This document shows, one piece after another, positions 23,282 to 35,140 of a stretch of DNA of 64,000 bases (its first letter is position 1; every line of letters begins with the position of its first letter). The DNA comes from Oncomelania hupensis. Taxonomy: Eukaryota > Mollusca > Gastropoda > Littorinimorpha > Pomatiopsidae. Where the stretch lies: positions 67,502,952 through 67,566,951 of the forward strand of contig CM072521.1 in assembly GCA_036898135.1 (NCBI GenBank), in the 5' to 3' direction. The position numbers and the translations under genes were made by a program. Below the pieces are notes generated by a model, which was given only the letters and a program-made list of their open reading frames with translations, ran no database searches and was not told where the DNA came from.

Positions 23282-24652
23282 ATGTGTTCATTCAGACTCG
23301 CCCTCAGGCTCTTTAGTTTGTTTTTGTTTTGTTGCCACATTGGCACTCAGCGATCATCACACTCCAACCTAAAAACACCGGGTCAGTTTTCTGGGAGAAA
23401 CATCAGGAAAGTTATAAATATAGACTCAAAGCAGCCACGCCGTCAAGCCAGTGCTCTTGCTTTGCTCTCTTTGCTGCTAGCTGGAGATGTTCATCTCAAC
23501 CCCGGCCCACGTGGAAAGACCTATTACCCTTGTGGTCTGTGCGATAGAGACGTTGAGTGTTGCGACTGCATTCAGTGTGATGACTGTGACATCTGGTACC
23601 ATAAATCATGTATCGAACTCTCTACACCTGTTTTTGAAGCCCTTCAGAAGTCCAGTGCAGTTTGGATCTGCCCGAAATGTGACAGCCTAAACTGTAGCTC
23701 ATTCACATTCAGAAGTTACTCCCTTGACTCGGAGAACTACTATTCCCCCCTCCATTGTCTGGATGGTAGTATTCCTTCACTGAACCAGAGTAGCAGATTT
23801 AGCCCACTGAAGACCAGCAGCCCCCATGGTGCTTACCCCCACCCCAACTCCCCCACGGCAAGTAAGCGTCGGTCTGCAACAGCACCAACAGACAGCCGGA
23901 ACACCGTACCTCATGAAGAAGACTTACGTTCCTCACCCCCACCACCCCAGGACCCCCCATCAAGCCACTCTGCGAGCACCAGCTCCATTTTCGACCTGCC
24001 CAGGAAGCAGAACCTACGGATAATGACAGTCAACTGCCGTAGCATCGTAGGGAAGAAGGCAGAGTTTGCAGCTGTTGTAAACTACACTAAGCCGGACGTT
24101 ATCTGTGGAACTGAGTCGTGGCTGGAGCCGGACGTGCAGCAGAGTGAAGTCTTTCCTGACGGATACATCAGCTACAGGAAGGATCGTAGTACACTAGCTG
24201 GTGGTGTTTTCATTTTAGTGCACAAGAGCCTGGTATCGTCGCTCCAACCTGAACTTGATGCAGACTGTGAACTGATCTGGACCCGTATTCACCTGAAACG
24301 AAACAAGGACTTAACAGTAGGGTGTTTCTACATGGCACACCGGAATCAACATGACCTCGATGAACTGGATGCATCCTTAAACAAGATCACAGCTGGCGAC
24401 CGCCAAGAACACGTTCTCCTAGCGGGCGACTTCAACTGCCCGAACGTGAACTGGGGCAGTGGCGCTGTAGAGGCAGGAGCTCCTGAGAGGCCAGTGCAGC
24501 AGTACCTGGTTGACATCACCTCACCAACTTCCTCACCCAGATTCACGACGAACCAACACGTGAAGACAACATACTCGATCTGGTCTTCACCTCCAACCCA
24601 TCACTTTGCAAGAGCTCCAGGTCAATTCCGGGCATATCCGACCATAGCATAG
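23282..24652 (+). pseudogene. LINE N-terminal ORF: 2A-like motif, PHD finger, endonuclease
   Basis: From ATG 23282, residues 1-20 are hydrophobic. Residues 61-76 read LLSLLLAGDVHLNPGP, a 2A-like ribosome-skipping motif (NPGP at 23498-23509). Residues 84-133 are a C4HC3 PHD finger (CGLC, CDDC, WYHKSC, WICPKC). From about residue 245 an endonuclease follows with MTVNCRS, GTESWL and LAGDFNCP. The frame is lost near 24520: the rest of the endonuclease (TQIHDEPTREDNILDLVF...SDHS) continues in the frame used downstream. The nominal stop at 24652 is therefore a frameshift artefact, and one indel separates this from a single PHD-EN-RT protein. Confidence 0.85.
23483..23509 (+). other. 2A-like GDVHLNPGP motif
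   Basis: Codons for G-D-V-H-L-N-P-G-P follow a leucine-rich stretch. The consensus of known 2A peptides is D-V/I-E-x-N-P-G-P; here His replaces Glu. Such motifs are documented in APE-type LINEs of several invertebrates. Skipping would release about 75 residues before the PHD-EN-RT part. Confidence 0.7.
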
Positions 24653-24663
24653 TCATCACCGAT

Positions 24664-26853
24664 GTGGACATCCACCCCCACCGTATCAAGGAAAAACCAA
24701 GAAAGCAGCTTATCTACTCAAAAGCCAGATGGGACAACATCACCACTGAACTAGACCAACTAGCAGAAGAAATCAACACCATGAAAGAGAAGGGTGAAAC
24801 TGTAGAGGCCATGTGGACCCGCTTCAAATCGTCACTCATGGCAGCCGTGGAGCGTTTTATCCCATCCACACTCCGGCGAAGCAACTACAGTTTACCGTGG
24901 ATCAACCGCAAGATGAAGAAGATCCTGCAGCGCAAGAAGAGGCTCTACAACCAAGCAAAGAAGACTGGCAACTGGTCAAACTACAGATTTGCTCAGAAGG
25001 AGTGTCGACGCCAGATGCGACAGGCGGAGTGGAACCACATCAACCAAACCATCGAGGATAGTCTGAAGGAAAACAACACCAAACCCTTCTGGCGATACGT
25101 CAAGTCACGCCGACAGGACAACGCTGGAGTCTCGCCACTCTACAAAGGAGGCTCCCTACACAGCGACAGTACCTCCAAGGCCAAGATACTACTGCAGCAG
25201 TTCCAGTCTGTCTTCACGAAACGTGACGACTCTCCTCCTCCGGAGCTGAAGGGTGCTCCAGTCCCATCGCTTGAGAAGCTTACCATCACCACCGAGGGCG
25301 TTGCAAAACTCCTAAGGAACCTCAAGCCCAACAAAGCATCTGGCCCAGACGGCATCCCGAACCGCATCCTGAAGACGTGCGCCGACTCCATAGCTCCCTC
25401 CCTGACTGCTATATTCAACACCTCCATCGAGGCAGGACAACTACCAAAGGATTGGCTATCGGCAAACATATCTTCCATCTACAAGAAAGGCGACAGAAAC
25501 AAAGCAGAGAACTATCGCCCAGTGTCCTTGACCTCAGTCGCCTGTAAACTATTAGAGCACATCATCTGCCACCACCTTCACAAGCACTTTGAACAGCACG
25601 GAGTGCTGTCCAGCCGCAACCATGGCTTCAGGACCGGCCACTCATGTGAAACCCAGCTGCTCACCACCATGCAGGACATCCTGTCGTCACATGATGCAGG
25701 CCACCAGACGGACGTCGTCATACTCGACTTTAGCAAGGCATTCGACACAGTACCGCACAGTAAGCTACTCCACAAGCTGGCCCACTATGGCGTGCGGGGC
25801 ACTGTCCACACCTGGCTGACCAATTTCCTGACCAAGCGGACGATGAGGGTGGTACTGGAGGGAGAGACATCTGAAGAGGTAGAGGTCGAGTCCGGTGTCC
25901 CACAGGGTACAGTGCTCGGGCCGTTATTGTTCCTATGCCATATTAACGACTTGCCGGACACCGTGAAGTCTACTGTCAGACTGTTTGCGGACGACTGCCT
26001 GCTGTACCGCCAGATCCGCTCCTTCCAAGACCATCTTGCCCTACAGGTCGACCTCAATAGCTTAGAAGTGTGGGCCGCCCAGTGGGGGATGAGATTCAAC
26101 GCGCAGAAATGCTACGTACTCTCCACCCGATCCAAGTCTCACTTCTTCTATAGCCTCGGAGACACCATCCTCCAACAGGTTGAGCAGAACCCCTACCTTG
26201 GCATCCAAATCTCAGCAGACCTCAAATGGGGACCACACATCACCAGCCTATGCAAGAGGGCAGGATCTACACTTGGCTTCCTACGCCGGAACCTTCGGAA
26301 CTGCCCACAAGAGTGCCGTCGCCTTGCCTACATCGCTCTTGTTAGGTCCACCCTTGAGTATGGGTCGGTGGTATGGGATCCCTACTACAAACAAGACATT
26401 GAGAGACTTGAACGCATCCAACGCCTGGCTGCGAGGTTCATTACCAAGGACTACAAGTCCAGGGACCCAGGATGCATTGGCAGGATGCTTGAGTACCTCA
26501 AACTTCCCACACTCCAGGAACGTCGCCAGCAACTCCGGCTGACGATGCTCTACAAGATCGCCAATGGTCTTGTCCCCGCCCTACCCCCTGATTCCTTCCT
26601 CACTCCTGTGAGCGGCACTCGACGTAGAGTCAAACCCACAGCGTACGACGGGTACGTGAGCCAGAATATTATACAGAGACAGGCAACCAACAATAGCCGC
26701 TGTTTCAAGGCTCCTCCCTCCAAGACAGAGCAGTACAGAGGCTCGTTCTTTGTCAAGACAGTGATCGAGTGGAACAACCTCGACGATATCACCGTCACCA
26801 TGCCCACGCCCAACGCCTTCTCAGCAGCGTTAGGGCGGCAGAAACCAGTGTGA
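24664..26853 (+). CDS. LINE reverse transcriptase ORF
   Basis: A 729-residue frame beginning with the end of the endonuclease, then an RT with KPNKASGPDGIPNRILK, YRPVSLTS, LDFSKAFDTVPH, GVPQGTVLGPLLF and the catalytic FADD (25984-25995). A C-terminal thumb and tail follow (YGSVVWDPY, LPTLQERRQQLRL, YKIANGLVP). This is the CR1/Jockey-group pattern. The RT is uninterrupted to its TGA at 26851-26853. The first in-frame ATG is not a natural start; the true product would begin at 23282. Confidence 0.9.
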   Translation: MDIHPHRIKEKPRKQLIYSKARWDNITTELDQLAEEINTMKEKGETVEAMWTRFKSSLMAAVERFIPSTLRRSNYSLPWINRKMKKILQRKKRLYNQAKKTGNWSNYRFAQKECRRQMRQAEWNHINQTIEDSLKENNTKPFWRYVKSRRQDNAGVSPLYKGGSLHSDSTSKAKILLQQFQSVFTKRDDSPPPELKGAPVPSLEKLTITTEGVAKLLRNLKPNKASGPDGIPNRILKTCADSIAPSLTAIFNTSIEAGQLPKDWLSANISSIYKKGDRNKAENYRPVSLTSVACKLLEHIICHHLHKHFEQHGVLSSRNHGFRTGHSCETQLLTTMQDILSSHDAGHQTDVVILDFSKAFDTVPHSKLLHKLAHYGVRGTVHTWLTNFLTKRTMRVVLEGETSEEVEVESGVPQGTVLGPLLFLCHINDLPDTVKSTVRLFADDCLLYRQIRSFQDHLALQVDLNSLEVWAAQWGMRFNAQKCYVLSTRSKSHFFYSLGDTILQQVEQNPYLGIQISADLKWGPHITSLCKRAGSTLGFLRRNLRNCPQECRRLAYIALVRSTLEYGSVVWDPYYKQDIERLERIQRLAARFITKDYKSRDPGCIGRMLEYLKLPTLQERRQQLRLTMLYKIANGLVPALPPDSFLTPVSGTRRRVKPTAYDGYVSQNIIQRQATNNSRCFKAPPSKTEQYRGSFFVKTVIEWNNLDDITVTMPTPNAFSAALGRQKPV

Positions 26854-27162
26854 ACAACCCTGTGTTTTTATCAAGTTTTTAACCGTTTGGATTATAACCT
26901 TTTAAACAGTCAGTGTACCCATTGCCTACATCTGGGCAAACGGATGGTTAAAACCGCTAGGTACAGCAGCAATAAGACCAGCTGAAGTGTAAATATTACT
27001 GTTAAAGATTTTTCTTAGATGCGCACACCCTAAAACGTCACGTTGATAGTCGTCATCGGCTTCTGTGGCGCACCCGCCAATCAACATCCACAGGCGGGCT
27101 ATCCAGATCCAGTTTTTTTTTTTTTTTTTTTTTAAGATGAAGGAATGCTCTGTTTCAGAATG

Positions 27163-27597
27163 TCACAAGTAATTTTTTTTTAGCTTAAACAGCTTTCTTT
27201 CCCTCTTTGCCTTCCATCTGCAAACAATGTCAAAAATATATTGGTCATCCCTCTCCTTTCTCCCTTCTATCTTCTGCTTCAACAGCATGTTCTGTGTCTC
27301 AGTGAGCAGGCGGTTTCTCTTCGTGGTCAAGATGTTGTTCTGGGCACTGAAGCCTCTTTCCACATCAGCTGTGTGAACTGGCAAGACGATTGCAATTTCT
27401 GCAAGCTTCAAGAGGTGTGGGAAGGCAGCTCTGTGGAACTTTGCAATCAGCTGCCACAGAGAAACAAAGCTGTCCCTAGGATACCCCTGAGATATGACGG
27501 TTTGTTTAAGCTCTCGAAACTCTGCTCTGCACATAGCACTGTCAACAAGTGGCGGTGATTTCTTTTTGTGTTCTGTCCCTTCATCGTCATGCCACAC
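27163..27597 (-). pseudogene. hAT transposase C-terminal fragment
   Basis: About 144 residues with FPHLLKLAEIAIVLPVHTAD followed by VERGFSAQNNI, the hAT C-terminal dimerisation region as in ZNF862-like proteins. The N-terminal BED and catalytic parts are missing: the fragment joins directly to the 5' terminal region of the element. It is not functional on its own. Confidence 0.8.
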
Positions 27598-27952
27598 AGC
27601 CTCCTTCTCTTGTCCGTAATGGTCGTAGTAAGATCGTTGCAGAGGAAGTATGGTGTCGGTTATTTCCCTTTCAACAGTGTCGAGAGTTGCGGCCCTTTTG
27701 TTGTTCGACGGAATGACCTAAAGAGTGATAATAGTCTAGCATTGTCCACTATTCAAACTCGTTTTAATGGCTTTGACACTCCAGTTTGTACAGATGTTTC
27801 TTGCAGTGACCGCTCTAGTCATAATACTATCGGACAATGACCGCTAATTTCGCAATAGAATCGGACATTTGACGGGACACAGGTGTTTGCATTCGGTCAT
27901 TTTCCAAACGAATCGGACCATGACCGATGTCCGAGGCCTCGGGACATCACTG

Positions 27953-28270
27953 TGTATTGATACTGTATTGTACTAAAATTGAAGTGCAGTTAACACAAAC
28001 AATGATACTGTATTGATACTGTATTGTACTAAACTTGAAGAGCAGTTAACACAAACAATGATACTGTATTGATACTGTATTGTACTAAAATTGAAGTGCA
28101 GTTAACACAAACAATGATACTGTATTGATACTGTATTGTACTAAAATTGAAGTGCAGTTAACACAAACAATGATACTGTATTGATACTGTATTGTACTAA
28201 AATTGAAGTGCCTCATGTAGCAAGAGGGGTGGTTGGGGCAGCTTGAGTTAACACAAACAATGATACTGTA
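27953..28270. repeat. Minisatellite, about 56-bp unit (right block)
   Basis: Continuation of the array at 21735-22300, beyond the hAT-like insertion. Confidence 0.85.
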
Positions 28271-28361
28271 TCTGCCATGCCATAAAATTGAAGTGGAAAA
28301 GTGCTACAACAGAATGATGAAAATAAATAAATACATAACTCTGCTTTTCTCTTTGTTTCAG

Positions 28362-28373
28362 TACGTCACATAG
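28362..28373 (+). CDS. LYRM9: LYRM9, exon 3 (terminal, three codons and stop)
   Basis: The acceptor CTTTGTTTCAG is followed by TAC GTC ACA TAG, completing ...WLVKKYVT. Vertebrate LYRM9 likewise ends a few residues after DW with a K-Y. The whole protein is 68 residues against 78 in human. The same acceptor and codons recur in copy B at 54041-54052. Confidence 0.75.
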   Translation, partial: YVT

Positions 28374-28898
28374 TGTTTGATGGCATTATGTTCCAAAGAT
28401 GATCAGGCTGGGTGTGGGCACATGGACATGTAGTGTGACATCAGTCACAATGACCAACCCAACATCTCAAGCGAAAGTCGAAATGATCAACCCAAGAACT
28501 CATAGGTGAAAGAGATTCTATTGTAGACTCCCTGAAGAAATGATAGATATTTTAAAGTAGGCTCTCTGAAGAAATGATAAATATTCTAATGTAGACTCCC
28601 TGAAGAAATGATAGATATTTTAAAGTAGGCTCTCTGAAGAAATGATAAATATTCTAATGTAGACTCCCTGAAGAAATGATAGATATTTTAAAGTAGGCTC
28701 TCTGAAGAAATGATAAATATTCTAATATAGACTCCCTGAAGAAATGCTGAGCTTGAAACAATGGAGATCAATCTTTTACCAAGGATTTTCTGTTTACCGC
28801 CACAAAAGGTTTTATAACTGTTTACATGTCAATTGTTGTATTTATGTAGTATCCTGCAGTCAACTTTTATTCTGCTTATCTGTGGCTGGCTTTCCTAA
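28374..28898 (+). other. LYRM9 3' flank with 66-bp minisatellite
   Basis: About 3.5 units of a 66-bp tandem repeat at 28519-28745 (core GACTCCCTGAAGAAATGATA). It is duplicated with fewer units at 54200-54292. The 3' UTR end was not assigned. Confidence 0.6.
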
Positions 28899-29823
<925 letters not shown>

Positions 29824-29826
29824 TAA

Positions 29827-31537
29827 TACCCGTCTCCTTGACCTTTGTGGCCTGTTGGGGACACAGTTGAATGTGCTGCTTGTATCAGTTCATAAGTTGG
29901 TTGCTGCAATATAAATTAGGGTGTTTGATAGCCAGATGTCAAGCTGGCTCACATCCTGAGCCTAGTTTGGTGTTATCATGTTGGGCCAAGGGCTATTTGC
30001 TGTGATATTCAGTGTGGTACCAATGCCAGTGATTGATGCCGACTTAATGAGGCTGTGAGAAATAAACGGGCAGTCTCAACAATTAACATTTCTTTTTGTG
30101 AATTTGTATGCCTGTGTGTGTGTGTATGCATGAGTGTGACAAGTAAATACATGCTTGTATGTGTGTGAAAGTGAGAGTGTTGCGTTACATGCTTGCTGAT
30201 GTGTGTGTGACGCGTTAACATGTGTTTGTGTGCATTTGTTGGTATGTTTATATTATAGCACAATAGGTTTTTGAAATCAGTGCTTTAATTTAAGGTATGT
30301 CAAGACTGTCACACTGATGTTAAATAACAAGGCAAACCCCTGTTGTGACTGACTCACCAATATTCCTGTTGTTAGCTGGGATTTGAAAATGGCTGCTCGT
30401 TGCAAACTGAATACATTGTGCAGTTTGGATTTGAAAGTGGTTGCAAACTGCATGTGTAGTTTTAATTTGAAAGTGTTTGCGAACTTCATGTGTAGTTTTA
30501 ATTTCAAAGTGGTTGCAAACTTCATGTGCAAATAAATGAATGATAATTTATTAAGTGCACACAAATATCCATGCACAAACCCAAAATGTCAAAAGCAAAA
30601 TTTGTAGTTTTTATTTACAATTGTTGGATTATAACATTTTATTGATTAATTTATAAATTTATTCTAAAACAGGATGCCATCAAGGTCAAGTTTTTATTTG
30701 TTTATTGATATTTGTAAATCAACTCATGTAACATGACAATCGGAAGGACCTTTCTAAAACAGATGAACATTTGTTGATCGATATTTGAAATAACAGTCAG
30801 CAAAAGTGGCAATTTTATCTGCTCCATCTGAAATAGTTACATTTTCTTGGGCTGTGACAAAATTTCATTTAAAATACTGTTGCTGCAGCTATATTTCATG
30901 CACAACAGTATGTCAAATATATGACTCTGTACTACACATCATGGATGTATATTAAACTAAGTTTTATTTTGTAACACAATTTTTAAAACATCATTATATA
31001 ATATTACATTATATTTTGTTCAGCTTAACCTTGTTTTATCTTGAGAAAAAACCCAGAAGTTTTGAATAAACTGGAAAGCTTTGTTTTTTATTTGGCGACT
31101 TTTGTTATTGGATCATTGTACGGGGTTGTTGGCTTATTTGTTTATTTCTTTTTTAAAACTGCCTTCAATGTGCTTTGGTGTAGGAAGACTCACAGCTGAT
31201 ATTCATCTCGGGAATAAGTAGGGAGGTCTGTTCATACTGTGTAGTTGCAACGGCCGAGGCTTACGTCGCCCCTCCACCATGCCATGCAGAGTGAGGTCTG
31301 TTGTGTTATCTCAGGTGTTGGTGTATGGTGACAAAGGGGAAGAATAGTTCGTATTTTCTATGGTCAGTCCTTATCTTGGTACTCCTGATCATGACAAAGA
31401 AGAAAGGACAGTTGAAATTACAGTGTGTCTTTCCTCAGCCTTCCAGGCTCGCTGAAAGAGACAAAGAACCGAAAGCCTCTGCGAAAAGTACTGTTGTACG
31501 GTCAGTTCTTAATGTGGGCTATATATCTTCCATGGTG
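29827..31537. other. Duplicated 3' flank, no gene recognised
   Basis: Up to about 31010 it matches copy B. Around 30904-30908 the sequence AGTAT is the intact target site where copy B carries LTR element 2. Internal short repeats of TTTGAAAGTGGTTGCAAACT lie at 30390-30530. From 31010 to 31537 nothing was identified. Confidence 0.6.
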
Positions 31538-31825
31538 CAGAGCTGTTCACTCCTCCGGTTTGACCGGATTTTCTCCGTTTTGACTGTAAAAATCCGCTTA
31601 TCCGTTTTGAGAAAAAAAAACTCCGGTTTCAAACGCGAGCGATTAAAATTTTATTTTTTTAAAATTTTTTCGGTAGTAAGACGCTCTTTCTTCCGTTTCG
31701 TAAGTTTTCCGTAATAAGACAAAAACTGGAATTTCCTGTACAAGTTTCGATTTCCGGCTCTCGCACTTTGTTTCGTGTGTGATCGAGCATTTGTGCATGT
31801 TTTCGAAGTGACCAGTCTGTTCGCG

Positions 31826-32124
31826 ATGCCGAAAAGAAAAAAACGCAGAAGATGGTGGACAACACCACCCAAAAAGAAGATGCTTCATACGCAGAAGTGG
31901 AATGCTTCTTATTCAGAACTGCATAAGTGCTTAACGAGCTCCGAAAGGTCTGAAAACTATGGTTACTGCAAAATTTGCAAACTTGACTTCAGCGTTGCGC
32001 ACGGCGGTAGAAATTACATTGAAAGGCACGTGAACCTGTGGTAGACACAAGCATTTGCAACAAGAGCAGGCTAACCAACGCACAATAAGCTCGTTTATTG
32101 CTAAAGCAATAAATAAGTCAGGCA
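31826..32124 (+). pseudogene. Transposase N-terminal zinc-finger fragment
   Basis: ATG 31826 starts a basic segment (MPKRKKRRRWW), then KWNASYSEL and a zinc finger (CKICKLDFSVAHGGRNYIERH) typical of hAT-like transposases and their domesticated relatives. The frame breaks after RHV at a stop (32042-32044). The expected continuation (GRHKHLQQEQANQ, then ISSFIAKA) is in another frame up to 32124, so a small indel is present. The body is missing. Confidence 0.7.
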
Positions 32125-32848
32125 TGCTACTTTTCCTGGAATTCCAGGAATTCCGGGAAATCGATCTTTGGCTTTCCGGGTGATTGAAAAATTTCCGGGA
32201 GTATTAAAAATATCTGTGTCGAAAAAAAAAAGCAAGCGTTCTTATCACGGTAGGCGATTTCAGCGGGATTCGTCTGCTAGACCGCCATGACAGTCAATTT
32301 AACGATCATATCAAAGCGGCGTTCTGATTGGCTAGCGAAATTTATCTCACCAATCAGATTGCTTCTCTCTTACGTGATTCGCTCTGTGTTATAGCCAGTT
32401 GTTACCGTTTGACTTTTGACAGTCTTCACCACGATTCTCAGTTTTTTTTAAAGTTTGATAACGTATGGAAGCGTTTTTGTGATGATAAATACTACCAATA
32501 GTAGCATAGTATCAAAATGTTTCGAACCGACATTGTAATAAGAAACACAGTAGGAGACTGGGACAAAGGTATCAAAAACAAGTGGCGTTGGGACTGGCTG
32601 CAGAGAACACTGGATTATGAAGTAAAAGTTGTCGGAAAAGAAAAAGAAAAAAAGAAGTACGTCGAGAAATTTGGCGACCACATCGAAAAGCTTAAGGTTC
32701 CGGGCAATTTGATTGATTTTTCGTCTCTCAAAAAGTGCTCAGAATGTGCCAGATTGCACAGATTTTAACTTAAAAAAAAAAATTCCGGGGCTCTGCTAAT
32801 CCTTCCAAAATTTTCCTGGAAAACAAAATTTTCAGAGTAGCATGCCTG
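32119..32848 (+). mobile_element. 730-bp DNA transposon with CAGGCATGCTACT TIRs and 6-bp TSD
   Basis: The inverted ends CAGGCATGCTACT...AGTAGCATGCCTG are flanked by ATAAGT on both sides (32113-32118 and 32849-32854). It is inserted inside the older hAT-like remnant. It carries one short frame (32517-32768). Confidence 0.88.
32517..32768 (+). CDS. Short ORF in the 730-bp transposon
   Basis: 83 codons with NKWRWDWLQRT and a basic, charged middle. This resembles the N-terminal lead-in of some transposase zinc fingers, but the finger itself is absent. Probably the stump left by an internal deletion of an autonomous parent. Function as a protein is doubtful. Confidence 0.4.
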   Translation: MFRTDIVIRNTVGDWDKGIKNKWRWDWLQRTLDYEVKVVGKEKEKKKYVEKFGDHIEKLKVPGNLIDFSSLKKCSECARLHRF

Positions 32849-32886
32849 ATAAGTGAATGCTTTTTCAAATTTACTTTTTGGTGTGT

Positions 32887-32968
32887 TAACCCGGTCCTGA
32901 TTTGGCTCGGAAGAGTCCGCTGGACCTAAAGCAACAATAAATCAATCAATCAATCAATCAATCAAGTA
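32887..32968 (+). repeat. R1 3' fragment with (AATC)n tail
   Basis: The last 80 bases of R1, ending GGACCTAAAGCAACAATAA and an (AATC)n run. The 5' truncation is as expected of target-primed reverse transcription. Confidence 0.8.
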
Positions 32969-33312
32969 AATTTAACTGTCTTGTTGTTTTCTGTTTTCTC
33001 AATCTCTCAAAAAAATGTATTCCAGTACTGTACTCCTGACAGACAGATGAAACTCCTGACAGACAGTCTGCTTACTCCTGACTGGCATTGGTAGGGGTGA
33101 ACAGGTCTGCATGGTGTTCAGTTTGCCCCTGAATCGTATGCCGTTGTGCCCCATGTCGATCTGCATGATGTCGTTTTTGATCTTCTGCAAGTGCCGTATC
33201 AGTCCAATATGATGGTTGGCTAGGGCATGGTCAGTCATGGCGTTGATCATCGTTTCCTTGTACTTATTGTCGTAGTGTACTTTCATTTGGTGTAATGCTT
33301 GCTGCAACATAG

Positions 33313-35140
33313 ATCCTATCCTATCCTATCCTGTCCCGTAACCCGAAGGTCGTAAGGGCACCACAGATGATCGTTTAACCAGCATACTCCATCTTTCTCT
33401 GTCCTCAGCAGCCCTCATGGCTTCGCTCAGTGTCAAACCAGTCCATTCTCGAATGTTGTCCTCCCACCTCTTTTTCGGTCTCCCTCTTCTTCTACCTCCA
33501 TGCACTGTGCCTTGCAGAATGGTTTTGCAAGGCCTGATGATCTGGTGACGTGGCCATACCATCGGAGTTTCCGTTTCTTCACCACTGTGAGCAGGTCATC
33601 GTGTTGTCCAATAGCTTGTGTGATGGTCTGTCGGACTTCGTCGTTGGTGATGTGTTGGGTGTAGGAAATGCCCAGAAGTCTTCTGTAGCACCTCATCTCC
33701 ATGCTTTGTAGTCATCGTTGTAGATCTGCTGTGAGGGTCCATGCTTCGCAAGCATATAGGAAGATGGAGATGACAAGGGAGCGCAGCAGTCTTACTTTGG
33801 AATGTAGACTGATGGTCCTGTCTTTCCAAATGGGCTTCAACCTTGTCAGGGCAGCAGTTGTTTGTGCAATCCTGGAGAGGACTTCCTGTCGGGACCCATT
33901 GTCTGACACAATGGCTCCCAAATATTTGAAGCTATGCACTGTGTTGAGGGATTGGCCTTGGACTTTGATGTCCGTGTTGATGCCATTGGTGTCGTTGGTC
34001 ATCATTTTGGTCTTCTCTGCACTTATTTCCATTCCATAAGTTCTGGAGGTGGTGTCAAGACTCTGCACCAGCTGTTCAAGTTCTTGTTCCTCTCCAGCCA
34101 ATCCATCAATGTCATCCGCAAAACGAAGATTGGAGATTGCTCTACCCCCTATGCTGACTGTGTCTTCGTGATCTGCAAGAGCATCTGACATGATGCGCTC
34201 TAGGAAGATGTTGAAGAGTGTTGGAGAGAGTAGGCATCCTTGACGCACACCGATTGTTGTTCTGAACCAGTTCCCGATGACGCTGTTATGGAGGACTGCA
34301 CTAGTAGCCTTGTCATGCAGGCTTTTGATGACTTCTATAATTTTAGGGCTGATGTTGTACACTTTCATTGTTGCCCATAGAGCTGCATGCCAGACTCAGT
34401 CAAACTCCTTCTTGAAGTCTATGAACACATGATATAGATGTTGTTGGTGCTGTAGGTATTTCTCACAGATTATTCTGAGGTTGAAAATCTGTTCAGTGGT
34501 ACTTCGCCCTGCCATGAATCCTGTTGTTCTTCAGCTATGATTTGTTCAGCTTGGGGTTTCAACCTGTTGAGTATTGTTTTCAGGAGGACCTTGCTGGGAT
34601 GGCTGATGAGGCTGATGATGCTGTAATTTTCACACTCCTGAAGGTTACCTTTTTGGGGAAGAGTGATGACAAGCGACTGGGTCCATGGTGTAGGCCACTC
34701 CCCACTCTGCCAGATCTTGTTACAAATAATGGTGAGGGTATCAATCATCGCTTCTCCTCCTGCTTGTAGCAGTTCCACGGGTATGTTGTCCACTCCCGCT
34801 GACTTCCCTTTCTTCAGCGATTGCACTGCTGCCTCAACTTCTTCTCGGAGAATTGGGAGGATTTCATCTTCTTCTCTGTTCTCGGGACATGTTAGAACTG
34901 ATGGGTCTCCATTTGGTGTATGGTTGTAAAGGTCAGAGCAGTACTCTGTCTATCTGTCCAAGACTTCTTGTTCTTCTGTGAGGCATATGCCAGACTTGCT
35001 TTGGATCGTGGAGACTTTGGGCTGTTTAACACTTGTCAGCCGCTTCACAGTCTGGTAGGCCTTCTTTTTGTTGTTATTGTTCAGACTGTTCTCTATTTCC
35101 TGGCATTGATCTTCTATCCAGTTCTCCTTTGCAGTGCGCA
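33313..35140 (-). pseudogene. Decayed RTE-like LINE, RT and C-terminal tail
   Basis: Read on the - strand: KKGKSAGVDNIPVELLQAGG, then a break near 34510, HVFIDFKKEFD followed by a TGA, GVRQGCLLSPTLFN, RFADDIDGLA (catalytic F-A-D-D), SFKYLGAIVSDNG, and the tail RRRGRPKKRWEDNIREW ending in (TCCTA)n at 33313-33334. The upstream part includes a TAG (LDR-stop-TEYC). At least three breaks make it dead. The endonuclease is missing: the coding sequence runs directly into the 30-bp minisatellite. The RTE assignment comes from the RT motifs and the tail. Confidence 0.85.

Larger units (their letters stand above)
23030..27134 (+). mobile_element. Non-LTR retrotransposon (CR1/Jockey-type LINE)
   Basis: It holds a PHD finger, an apurinic endonuclease and a reverse transcriptase in one coding unit. 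The 5' edge is approximate. The 3' side ends in a T20 run (27114-27134), odd for the sense strand of a LINE. It lies wholly inside the hAT-like element and is therefore younger. One frameshift in the endonuclease makes this copy non-autonomous. Confidence 0.8.
22301..27952 (-). mobile_element. hAT-like DNA transposon carrying a LINE insertion
   Basis: The left end CAGTGGTGTTCCTAGG and the right end (read inward) CAGTGATGTCCCGAGG are imperfect TIRs. The flanks both read TGTATT (22295-22300 and 27953-27958), a 6-bp duplication, although the surrounding tandem repeat weakens this. A C-terminal transposase fragment lies at 27163-27597. The middle (about 23030-27134) is a LINE on the + strand. A related deletion derivative lies at 19110-19630. 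A - strand stretch at 22700-22960 looks like relic coding sequence of unknown identity. Confidence 0.75.
31538..32886 (+). mobile_element. hAT-like element remnant with nested element
   Basis: Begins CAGAGCTGTTCAC, a hAT-type terminus. It encodes a zinc-finger N-terminus at 31826-32124, is interrupted by the element at 32119-32848, and is cut off on the right by an R1 3' fragment. The right terminus was not found. Confidence 0.55.

Noticed and set aside
27568..27840. 90-residue frame repeated as an inverted copy at 19149-19370
   Set aside because: The similarity reflects shared terminal DNA of the hAT-like element; as transcribed with the transposase it would be 5' untranslated sequence on the other strand.
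31301..31714. 137-residue + strand frame with a hydrophobic stretch
   Set aside because: Runs from spacer into the hAT-like element terminus at 31538; no family features, and its 3' half is transposon sequence.
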